Source: an uncultured Burkholderiales bacterium (GTDB lineage: Bacteria > Pseudomonadota > Gammaproteobacteria > Burkholderiales > Burkholderiaceae_D). From it: a DNA stretch of 5,987 nucleotides. Position numbers and translations under genes: made by a program. How positions within the stretch are numbered: the first letter of the stretch is position 1; every line of letters starts with the position of its first letter. Below are positions 1-5,987 of this stretch, piece by piece. The stretch covers positions 1 through 5,987 of the forward strand of contig CAIVDH010000144.1 of assembly GCA_903904635.1 (NCBI GenBank), in the 5' to 3' direction. The notes under the pieces were generated by a model that saw only the letters and a program-made list of their open reading frames with translations, was not told where the DNA came from and did no database searches.

Positions 1-8
1 GAGTATTT

Positions 9-569
9 ATGAAGGGCATAATCTTTCGCGAATTCATAGGCATGGTGGAATCAAGTTTTTCACTTGAAATTGCTGATGCCATCATTACTGCTTCAAATTT
101 AAAAACAAATGGCGCCTACACCAGCGTAGGTACTTATCCGCATGAAGATATGGTGGAACTCGTCACCCATCTTGCTGCCCGCACCAATATCAGCGTGCCA
201 GATTTACTAAGAGCATTCGGCCACCATTTATTCGATCGGTTCGCTCTCATACACCCGGAATACATCACTACTCAAGCCAGCGCATTTGAATTATTGCGCC
301 TGCTAGATGGCCACATACATGTAGAAGTACGCAAACTTTATGCAGAAGTTGAGTTGCCCTCTTTCGATCATAGAGCAGGCCCTGATGGCAGCATGATTTT
401 GGTTTATCGCTCTACACGTGCCCTTGCTGATTTTGCCGAGGGCATGCTGCATGGCTGCATCGATCACTTCAAAGAGCCCATGCAAGTTGATCGCTATGAC
501 CTGCCAGGATCGAATGGCGCGCATACTGAATTCACGCTCAAGCCAGGTGCGCATGCCAGCGCCGGATAA
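9..569 (+). CDS. hnoX: Stand-alone H-NOX (heme NO-binding) sensor protein
   Basis: This is a soluble cytoplasmic heme sensor of 186 residues, the usual length for a single-domain bacterial H-NOX. The protein opens with MKGIIFREFIGMVE, a typical family N-terminus, which fixes the start; a weak GAG at 1-3 may serve as ribosome binding site. His104, in the segment IHVEVRKLY, is the expected proximal heme ligand. The Y-x-S-x-R motif that holds the heme propionates is present as Tyr133, Ser135 and Arg137, with the same 29-residue His-to-Tyr spacing as in the Thermoanaerobacter (Caldanaerobacter) protein. The position matching that protein's O2-binding Tyr140 is Phe142, which argues for NO rather than O2 sensing. 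There is only one cysteine (Cys150), so the four-cysteine zinc site of some relatives is missing. The overlapping downstream diguanylate cyclase gene is the obvious partner. The promoter lies outside the window. Confidence 0.95.
   Translation: MKGIIFREFIGMVESSFSLEIADAIITASNLKTNGAYTSVGTYPHEDMVELVTHLAARTNISVPDLLRAFGHHLFDRFALIHPEYITTQASAFELLRLLDGHIHVEVRKLYAEVELPSFDHRAGPDGSMILVYRSTRALADFAEGMLHGCIDHFKEPMQVDRYDLPGSNGAHTEFTLKPGAHASAG
545..549 (+). promoter_or_regulatory. Ribosome binding site for the diguanylate cyclase gene
   Basis: The bases AGGTG lie inside the end of the H-NOX gene, a few bases before the ATG at 553. They support 553 as the start, rather than the upstream in-frame ATG at 418 or the downstream ATG at 589. 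Confidence 0.5.
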
Positions 570-1590
570 TCTATACGCGCGCAAGTTAATGCGTGAAGTC
601 CAAGCCCGCGAAGAAGCAGAAGCGCTGCTTGAGAAAAAAAGCCTTGAACTGTATCAACAAGCACAAGAGCGTGAACAAGCCGTCATCGCTTTGCGCGAAA
701 GCGAAGAACGCTTTCGACTTATTGTCGAGATGTCGCCCGACGCCATCATCATCGAAGTTGATCGCGCCATCGTCTTTGCCAATACCGCAGCCAAATTATT
801 ATTTTTGCAAACAGAAAAACACGATCTCCTGGGTAAAAGCCTGCTCTCGCTCACTGCGCAACCAGACCGCACGAAAGCCCAGCACCGGCTTGAACTAGCT
901 TACGCGGGTAACAATTGCGATCAAACAGAAGAAATGGCTGAAAGATTCGATGGCTCATTATTTCCCGTCTCTGTCAGATGCGCGGGATTGACATTCCAGG
1001 GCAAAAATGCGGTGCAAATGATTGCGCGCGACATCTCCAGACGCAAACGAATGGAAGAACAACTGTCGTTTCAGGCAACCCGTGATCCCCTCACAGGCGC
1101 ACTCAATCGTGCAGAACTGGTGGCCAGTCTCTCTCAGTCATTAAGCCATGCCAGTCGCTATGATTATCCGCTCTGGGTGGGGTTCATTGATCTCGATGAG
1201 TTCAAACCTATCAATGACAATTACGGCCATCGCATCGGTGATCAGCTACTCATACAAGTTGCCAATCGCATCAATGCCGTGCTGCGTTCAGGCGATGCAT
1301 TTGGTCGCTATGGCGGTGATGAATTTATTGTTGTGCTGCGCGGCGGCCCGAACGATAACCTCAATGAAATCTTAATTGAACGCATCATGATGGCAGTCAG
1401 CACGCCCATGCTCATCGATGGACATCAAATCAAAGTCACCTGCAGCTTTGGTCTTTCCGTGTTTCCCACTCATGGTGGTAGCGCAGATATGCTTATTGAC
1501 CATGCCGACAAGGCGATGTATGAAGCGAAAGAGGCCGGCTCAAATATTTGGCGGTTTTATAGTGAGCATAATTCATCACAAAGTCCGTAA
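553..1590 (+). CDS. H-NOX-associated diguanylate cyclase (coiled coil-PAS-GGDEF)
   Basis: The enzyme is predicted to make cyclic di-GMP from two GTP in the cytoplasm, under control of the adjacent H-NOX. Counting from the ATG at 553 it has 345 residues: a charged N-terminal helix or coiled coil (about 13-51, with AREEAEALLEKKSLELY), a PAS domain (about 52-165, ending in the linker ARDISRRKRMEEQ), and a GGDEF domain (about 173-338). The GGDEF signature is intact at 254-258, preceded by RY. The inhibitory RxxD site (Arg-Ser-Gly-Asp, 245-248) lies exactly five residues upstream, so product inhibition is expected. The metal and substrate segment FIDLDEFK begins at 211. No EAL domain is present, and no membrane segment or signal peptide is seen. 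The frame stays open back to an ATG at 418, but that stretch lies inside the H-NOX gene and looks unlike the family. The 553 start gives a 17-base overlap with the H-NOX gene and suggests translational coupling. What the PAS domain binds cannot be told. Confidence 0.93.
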   Translation: MPAPDNLYARKLMREVQAREEAEALLEKKSLELYQQAQEREQAVIALRESEERFRLIVEMSPDAIIIEVDRAIVFANTAAKLLFLQTEKHDLLGKSLLSLTAQPDRTKAQHRLELAYAGNNCDQTEEMAERFDGSLFPVSVRCAGLTFQGKNAVQMIARDISRRKRMEEQLSFQATRDPLTGALNRAELVASLSQSLSHASRYDYPLWVGFIDLDEFKPINDNYGHRIGDQLLIQVANRINAVLRSGDAFGRYGGDEFIVVLRGGPNDNLNEILIERIMMAVSTPMLIDGHQIKVTCSFGLSVFPTHGGSADMLIDHADKAMYEAKEAGSNIWRFYSEHNSSQSP

Positions 1591-1637
1591 AATCTTAGCC
1601 ATTACAATCAGCAGATCAATCATCATCAGATACTGCT
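1591..1637 (+). other. Short gap between the cyclase and SulP genes
   Basis: These 47 bases contain no hairpin followed by a T run, so no intrinsic terminator is seen. They also hold no convincing promoter and no good Shine-Dalgarno sequence. This leaves co-transcription of the transporter with the H-NOX/cyclase pair open. Confidence 0.5.
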
Positions 1638-3302
1638 TTGATTGCTCTACTTGAAGCCCATCGCGCAGGCCTGCTAAAGCATCCACACTGGTTGCCCAAT
1701 CTTGCAGCAGGCGCCACTGTTGGCGTCGTCGCTCTGCCACTGGCCATGGCCTTTGCCATCGCCAGTGGCGCACAACCTGCGCAAGGCATCATCACCGCCA
1801 TTGTTGCCGGTCTGGCTGTGTCATTGTTTGGTGGCAGCCGCTTGCAAATCGCCGGGCCCACCGGTGCATTCATCGTGGTCTTGTCTGGCATTACCGCTAC
1901 CCATGGCTATGCTGGCCTGCAAATGGCCACGCTGTTGGCTGGTCTGATCTTGCTGCTCTTAGGCTGCGCGCGGCTAGGTAACATCATTAAATTCATACCG
2001 GAACCCGTAATCGCCGGCTTTACTGGTGGCATAGGCGTCATTATCTGGGTAGGGCAGTGGCCGCATTTTTTGGGCTTGCCTGTGCCAGCCGGCGCGCATT
2101 TTCATGAAAAGCTCTGGCATCTGTTTGCGTCGTTGCCGCAGCTACATCTGCCCACCACATTATTGGCCTTAGCTGCATTGCTGGTCGTGATTTTTAGTAA
2201 AACCATCCCGCTATTGCGGCATGTGCCCGGCCCATTGTTGGCGATGCTGGCTGCTGGTATTGCGCAATATTATTTACAAATAAATGGCGTGGCCACCATA
2301 GGCAGCGTATTTGGTGAAATACCGCGCAGCCTACCCGCGCCGCAGTGGCCGGAAATCACCTTGACCCAAGTCATCGCGCTCATCGGTCCGGCGTTTGCCA
2401 TTGCGATGTTGGGTGCGATTGAATCTTTACTCTCAGCAGTTGTTGCAGATGGCATGTCCGGTACCCGACATGATTCCAATCAAGAGCTTATCGGTCAGGG
2501 CATTGCCAACCTAGTCACACCACTCTTCGGCGGCTTTGCCGCTACCGGTGCCATCGCCCGCACTGCCACTTCCATCCGGCAGGGTGCAACCAGCCCCATC
2601 GCAGGCATTGCGCATGTGGCCACGCTCGTCATAATGCTATTGCTGGCCGCGCCACTTGCGATACATATACCACTGGCAGCACTGGCTGCGATCTTGTTTG
2701 TGGTGGCCTGGAATCTTAGCGACGTGCCGCATTTTATGGGCATGATCAAACGCGCTCCTGTCGCTGATGTCGTCATCCTGCTGGTGACTTTCGCACTGAC
2801 TGTTTTGGTTGATCTGGTTGTTGCAGTCAACATCGGCGTGATACTGGCCACGCTAAATTTTTTGCGGCGCATGGCAGCGAGTGTCGAGGTCTCAGCGATG
2901 TATGAAGTTGATTTACAAAATGAGTTGGCAAAGTTGGGCAAGACATCATTGCCCGATGGTGTGCTGGTATTTTCTATCGATGGTCCCTTCTTCTTCGCTG
3001 CCGCTGAAACATTCAAGCGTGCGCTGACTTTTACGCATAGCCTGCCGCGCGTCTTAATACTGAGGTTCGAGCGCGTGCCTTTCATCGACATCACCGGCAT
3101 TTATACGCTGGCAGGCATCATCCGGGAGCTGCAGCAAAAGCAGGTGCGCATCATACTGACTGGTGCCAATCAGCGGCTGACTGAAAAACTGGGTAAGGCA
3201 GGATTACTTGATCTTGTAGGAATAACCTACTTCACCAGGAATTTTTCCGAGGCAATGTCAAAAGCTGACAAGGAAATTTTTACAAACGCCCCACCTTATT
3301 AA
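1638..3302 (+). CDS. SulP/SLC26-family anion transporter with C-terminal STAS domain
   Basis: This is an inner-membrane transporter of 554 residues, a normal length for bacterial SulP proteins. The N-terminal region (about 20-410) is strongly hydrophobic and carries family hallmarks: ALPLAMAFAIASG (32-44), the GGSRLQIAGPTGAF segment (65-78), and the segment at 262-288 with ESLLSAVVADG and RHDSNQELIGQG. These are followed by FGG and ATGAIARTATSIR. A cytoplasmic STAS domain occupies about 438-545, with the motif VPFIDITG (480-487) at the place where anti-sigma antagonists carry their regulatory loop. Family members move sulfate, bicarbonate or dicarboxylates, and sequence alone does not decide which. 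The first codon is TTG: the frame is closed by a TAG at 1596, no ATG occurs before the first membrane helix, and TTG gives a normal 20-residue cytoplasmic lead. The ribosome binding site is poor. No carbonic anhydrase or sulfur-assimilation gene is nearby to hint at the substrate. Confidence 0.92.
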   Translation: MIALLEAHRAGLLKHPHWLPNLAAGATVGVVALPLAMAFAIASGAQPAQGIITAIVAGLAVSLFGGSRLQIAGPTGAFIVVLSGITATHGYAGLQMATLLAGLILLLLGCARLGNIIKFIPEPVIAGFTGGIGVIIWVGQWPHFLGLPVPAGAHFHEKLWHLFASLPQLHLPTTLLALAALLVVIFSKTIPLLRHVPGPLLAMLAAGIAQYYLQINGVATIGSVFGEIPRSLPAPQWPEITLTQVIALIGPAFAIAMLGAIESLLSAVVADGMSGTRHDSNQELIGQGIANLVTPLFGGFAATGAIARTATSIRQGATSPIAGIAHVATLVIMLLLAAPLAIHIPLAALAAILFVVAWNLSDVPHFMGMIKRAPVADVVILLVTFALTVLVDLVVAVNIGVILATLNFLRRMAASVEVSAMYEVDLQNELAKLGKTSLPDGVLVFSIDGPFFFAAAETFKRALTFTHSLPRVLILRFERVPFIDITGIYTLAGIIRELQQKQVRIILTGANQRLTEKLGKAGLLDLVGITYFTRNFSEAMSKADKEIFTNAPPY

Positions 3303-3320
3303 TTGAGAATAGTTCTCATT
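3302..3320 (+). promoter_or_regulatory. Fur box (iron-responsive operator)
   Basis: The 19 bases ATTGAGAATAGTTCTCATT contain the perfect inverted repeat TGAGAA-TAG-TTCTCA. They match the commonly found operator form AATGAGAATNATTCTCATT at all but two specified positions. The site begins on the last base of the sulP stop codon and overlaps the -35 element and spacer of the fbpA promoter. Fe(II)-loaded Fur bound here would block RNA polymerase, giving expression under iron limitation. The iron-transport genes downstream support the call. Confidence 0.87.
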
Positions 3321-3331
3321 CGGTGTAAGAT
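3303..3331 (+). promoter_or_regulatory. Sigma-70-type promoter of the iron-uptake operon
   Basis: A -35 element TTGAGA (3303-3308) is separated by exactly 17 bases from a -10 element TAAGAT (3326-3331). Each hexamer matches consensus at four or more positions. Transcription would begin near 3338, leaving a short leader of about 25-30 bases before the fbpA start. The overlap with the Fur operator makes this the natural control point. Confidence 0.65.
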
Positions 3332-3354
3332 CCATGACAGCAACTAACTTCCTT

Positions 3355-3359
3355 AAGAG
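3355..3359 (+). promoter_or_regulatory. Ribosome binding site for fbpA
   Basis: AAGAG lies five bases before the ATG at 3365, a normal Shine-Dalgarno match and spacing that supports this start. Confidence 0.6.
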
Positions 3360-3364
3360 CTGAC

Positions 3365-4384
3365 ATGACTAAATTTCTCCCTCTTTCACGTTATTTTCTT
3401 TTCTCGGTAGCAATGGCAAGCGTCACGCTGGCATCCCACCCCGCCAGCGCTGACACCGTTACGGTTTACTCAGCCCGCAATGAGCAATTGCTCAAACCCC
3501 TGCTAGACCGCTACAGCAAAGAAACCGGCACTGAAATCAAACTCCTCACCGCCAATGAAGGCGCTTTGCTGGCGCGTTTAAATGCCGAGGCAACAGGCAC
3601 GCCTGCTGATGTACTCATAACCGTTGATGCCGGCAATTTATGGCAGGCCGCGCAGCAAGGGCTTTTGCAGCCTATTAACTCCAGCATACTGAATCAGAAT
3701 ATTCCTGCTCACCTGCGAGATCCCGGTAATCAGTGGTTTGGTTTGTCCGTGCGTGCGCGCACCATTGTTTACAGCAAAGCCCAGATACAAGCCAAAGATC
3801 TCTCCACCTACGAAGATCTGGCTGATCCTAAATGGAAAGGCAAGCTCTGTCTGCGCACCAGCAAAAAAGTGTATAACCAGTCGCTCATCGCCATGATGAT
3901 TACTGAGCAAGGCGAAGCAAAAACCGAAGCCATGGTCAAAGGTTGGATCGCCAACCTCGCCACCGATGTTTTCCCCGATGACACCGCACTTCTCAAAGCT
4001 ATCGCGGCCGGTCAGTGTCAGGTTGGTATCGTCAACACCTATTATCTCGGTCGCTTGCTAGACAAAGACGCAAATTTTCCAGTCGGGCTGTTTTGGGCAA
4101 ATCAAAACACCAGCGGCACCCATGTGAATGTTTCTGGTGCCGGTATCACGCGTCATGCAAAAAACAAAGCCGGTGCACAAAAGCTGATTGAATTTTTATC
4201 TTCGGATAGCGCGCAGCTTTTTTATACCGATCAGGATTTAGAATTTCCTGCCAACCCTAAAGTCAAACCAGATTCACTCATTAAATCTTGGGGCGCATTC
4301 AAACCTAATCTCATCAACGTATCCAAAGCTGGTGAATTGCAAACGACAGCCACGCGTTTGATGGATCGCGCTGGCTATCGATGA
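3365..4384 (+). CDS. fbpA: Periplasmic ferric iron-binding protein of an ABC transporter (FbpA/FutA type)
   Basis: This protein captures Fe(III) in the periplasm and delivers it to the inner-membrane permease encoded next. It has 339 residues, usual for the family. The N-terminus is a signal peptide: a basic start, a hydrophobic core (about 11-23), then a likely signal peptidase I site after Ala29 (PASA followed by DTVTVYSARNE). There is no lipobox cysteine. Tyrosines expected to bind iron are visible: Tyr35 in VYSAR, Tyr170 in VYNQSL, and the adjacent pair Tyr226-Tyr227 in NTYYLGRL, the family's most characteristic feature. Cys162 (LCLRTS) and Cys218 (GQCQV) are the only cysteines in the mature part and could form a disulfide. 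The gene sits directly behind a Fur operator and promoter and ahead of the permease, which fits iron-repressed uptake. A thiamine, putrescine or phosphonate binding protein is less likely because of the tyrosine set and the Fur box. Confidence 0.94.
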   Translation: MTKFLPLSRYFLFSVAMASVTLASHPASADTVTVYSARNEQLLKPLLDRYSKETGTEIKLLTANEGALLARLNAEATGTPADVLITVDAGNLWQAAQQGLLQPINSSILNQNIPAHLRDPGNQWFGLSVRARTIVYSKAQIQAKDLSTYEDLADPKWKGKLCLRTSKKVYNQSLIAMMITEQGEAKTEAMVKGWIANLATDVFPDDTALLKAIAAGQCQVGIVNTYYLGRLLDKDANFPVGLFWANQNTSGTHVNVSGAGITRHAKNKAGAQKLIEFLSSDSAQLFYTDQDLEFPANPKVKPDSLIKSWGAFKPNLINVSKAGELQTTATRLMDRAGYR

Positions 4385-4395
4385 GTTTCAACTAA
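4381..4395 (+). other. Four-codon reading frame overlapping the fbpA stop
   Basis: An ATG at 4381 overlaps the fbpA TGA stop as ATGA, a layout usual for coupled genes. It reads only four codons (M-S-F-N) before TAA at 4393-4395. The permease frame is one base out of register with it. It may be a coupling mini-frame, a remnant of the original permease start, or chance. Confidence 0.4.
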
Positions 4396-4402
4396 GCGCC
4401 AC

Positions 4403-5987
4403 GTGACATTCCCTGCTAAGCGCACAGCATGGTCAGTGCTTGCGCTGGCCATGCTCACCATCATTCCGCTTGCGGTGGTGCTGGGTAGCTGGCTCAGTCC
4501 GCAGCCTGAGGTGTGGCAGCATCTGCGTGCTTATGTTTTGCCGCAGGTGCTGCGCAATACCGTCATCATCAGCGTGGGGGTGGCTTGCATGGTGGGCGTG
4601 CTGGGCATATCGCTGGCATGGTTGACTGCAGTATGTGATTTTCCATTGCGACGTTTTTTCAGCTGGGCGCTGATTTTGCCACTGGCTCTGCCGGCCTATG
4701 TATTAGCAGCAGTGGAAGTGGGCTTGTTTGATTACAGCGGCGCATTGCAAACTTTTTTGCGTGAAGTATTCGGTAATCAATTCAGCTTGCCTTCCATACG
4801 GTCCATGGGTGGCGCTATTTTAGTGTTTGGCCTCACGCTTTATCCGTATGTATATTTGTTGGCGCGACAAGCATTTCTTACGCAAGGACAGCGCAGCATA
4901 GAAGCGGCGCAATCTCTGGGCTTAAGTCGCACCAGTGCATTTTTTCGTATTGCATTGCCGATGTCGCGGCCGTGGTGGATGGCAGGCATCTCACTGGCGT
5001 TAATGGAAACACTGGCTGATTTCGGTACCGTTGCTATCTTCAATATCGACACCTTTACCACGGCCATCTACAAGGCATGGTTAGGCTTATTCAATTTGCC
5101 TGTTGCGTCTCAGCTTGCATCATTGCTCGCACTAACGGTGCTTTTATTATTTTGGCTGGAACAACGCACGCGCAGTCAGCGCCGCTACACCGGCAACAGC
5201 CTGCAAGGCAAAACACATCAGCCCGCCCGCATCACATTACATGGCCTGCGCGGCGTAACAGCCACCCTCTGGTGCAGCCTGATTTTTTTACTCGCTTTCG
5301 CTCTACCAGTAGGACAACTTTTAATCTGGGTAGGACAAGTCGCGGCGACAGACTGGGATTCCCGCTACTGGGGATTTATTTTGCATTCACTGAGCTTGTC
5401 TGCACTGGCCGCGTTAATCGTCGTAACCGCCGGGCTATGGATGGCTGTGGCGCAGCGACAAAACCCGGGCCGACTCACCCAACTCTGGGTACGCACAGCA
5501 ACCATAGGCTATGCGCTGCCGGGCATGTTGCTATCGGTGGGTTTGTTTGTGCCTATCGCATGGCTGGATAATTTTCTGCTGCCGCTCTGGCAAAGTGTGG
5601 GCGTGGTACCAGCGCCAATTTTGAAAGGCACACTCGCTGTGATGTTGCTGGCGTTAGCTGCGCGCTTTATGGCTGTCGGGTTTGAGCCTATGCAAGCGGC
5701 GATGCAGCGCATCACACCGAATCAGGAACAGGCGGCTAAAAGTCTGGGATTATCGCGCTGGCAAATGCTGCGCAGAGTGCACATACCGATGTTAAAAACC
5801 GGCTGGCTATCTGCGAGCTTGTTAGTGTTTGTAGAGGTGATGAAAGAAATGCCCATCACACTCATGACCCGACCTTTCGACTGGGATACCTTAGCCGTGC
5901 GCGTATTTGAGATGAGCTCTGAAGGCATGTGGGAACGCGCCGCATTACCGAGCCTGTGCATCGTCGTGGCAGGGTTGCTGCCTGTGA
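4403..5987 (+). CDS. fbpB: Iron(III) ABC transporter permease, fused two-domain (FbpB type), 3' partial
   Basis: This inner-membrane permease carries Fe(III) from FbpA into the cytoplasm, powered by an ATPase that is not in the window. The frame is open for 528 codons to the right edge. Relatives are about 500-560 residues, and the last visible residues (LCIVVAGLLPV, 518-528) look like the final membrane helix, so little is missing. Two homologous permease halves are fused. Each has the EAA loop that contacts the ATPase: EAAQSLGLSRTSAFFRIALP at 167-186 and QAAKSLGLSRWQMLRRVHIP at 443-462. A hydrophilic linker (about 252-285) separates the halves. GTG at 4403, 18 bases after fbpA, gives a basic lead (VTFPAKR) and then the first helix, but no strong ribosome binding site precedes it. 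Other in-frame starts are GTG 4436 and ATG 4451, both of which cut into the lead or helix. The start region may be disturbed by a one-base shift upstream. Confidence 0.92.
   Translation, partial: MTFPAKRTAWSVLALAMLTIIPLAVVLGSWLSPQPEVWQHLRAYVLPQVLRNTVIISVGVACMVGVLGISLAWLTAVCDFPLRRFFSWALILPLALPAYVLAAVEVGLFDYSGALQTFLREVFGNQFSLPSIRSMGGAILVFGLTLYPYVYLLARQAFLTQGQRSIEAAQSLGLSRTSAFFRIALPMSRPWWMAGISLALMETLADFGTVAIFNIDTFTTAIYKAWLGLFNLPVASQLASLLALTVLLLFWLEQRTRSQRRYTGNSLQGKTHQPARITLHGLRGVTATLWCSLIFLLAFALPVGQLLIWVGQVAATDWDSRYWGFILHSLSLSALAALIVVTAGLWMAVAQRQNPGRLTQLWVRTATIGYALPGMLLSVGLFVPIAWLDNFLLPLWQSVGVVPAPILKGTLAVMLLALAARFMAVGFEPMQAAMQRITPNQEQAAKSLGLSRWQMLRRVHIPMLKTGWLSASLLVFVEVMKEMPITLMTRPFDWDTLAVRVFEMSSEGMWERAALPSLCIVVAGLLPV

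Noticed and set aside
418..552. N-terminal extension of the cyclase frame back to the ATG at 418
   Set aside because: It lies wholly inside the H-NOX gene, translates to a cysteine-rich sequence unlike the family, and the ATG at 553 has a ribosome binding site and the expected N-terminus.
1548..1572. Possible promoter for the SulP gene (TATAGT at 1558 or CATAAT at 1567)
   Set aside because: The -10-like hexamers have no -35 element at acceptable spacing; the nearest TTGGCG is only 13 bases from CATAAT.
2495..3100. A 201-codon open frame on the minus strand
   Set aside because: It lies opposite the well-supported SulP gene, is rich in Ser, Thr, Ala and Met as antisense shadows are, and shows no recognisable domain.
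3303..3320. The inverted repeat after sulP as a transcription terminator
   Set aside because: The loop would be only three bases, the stem is AT-rich and short, and no T run follows. It fits a Fur operator far better.
4440..4625. A 61-codon Trp/Cys/Arg-rich frame at the start of the permease
   Set aside because: It is a shadow of the permease in another frame, with composition untypical of a real protein.
5077..5571. A 164-codon open frame on the plus strand
   Set aside because: It runs inside the permease gene in another frame; the permease frame carries the membrane helices and EAA loops while this one shows no domain.

Overview
The window carries five protein-coding genes, all on the + strand and tightly packed, in DNA of moderate GC. 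Codon use, the intact two-half iron permease and the gene families suggest a Gram-negative proteobacterium, probably beta or gamma. This is inferred from general style, because no rRNA or other marker gene is present.

Positions 9-1590 hold a gas-sensing signalling pair. The first gene encodes a stand-alone H-NOX (heme-nitric oxide/oxygen binding) protein. The second overlaps it by 17 bases and encodes a coiled-coil/PAS/GGDEF diguanylate cyclase with an intact active site and an intact inhibitory site. The likely output is nitric-oxide control of cyclic di-GMP. The H-NOX lacks the distal tyrosine used by O2-binding members, which favours NO as its ligand.

Positions 1638-3302 encode a SulP/SLC26-family anion transporter with a C-terminal STAS domain. 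It has no ATG start in a sensible place and probably starts at TTG. It lies 47 bases behind the cyclase gene with no visible terminator between them, so read-through from the signalling pair is possible.

Positions 3302-5987 hold an iron-uptake operon. A near-consensus Fur operator overlaps the -35 region and spacer of a recognisable sigma-70-type promoter. It is followed by a periplasmic ferric-iron-binding protein (FbpA/FutA type) and a fused two-domain permease (FbpB type), which runs off the right edge about one membrane segment short of its expected end. The partner ATPase (FbpC) would be expected just beyond the window but is not seen. The fbpA/fbpB junction is odd: an ATGA start-stop overlap opens only a four-codon reading frame. 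Removing one T from a TTT run would join it cleanly to the permease.

No RNA genes, insertion sequences, CRISPR arrays or long repeats were seen. No stretch over 300 bases lacks a gene. I did not find a clearly undescribed system. The most notable points are the NO-to-cyclic-di-GMP module with its shared-type coiled coil, and the displaced permease start.
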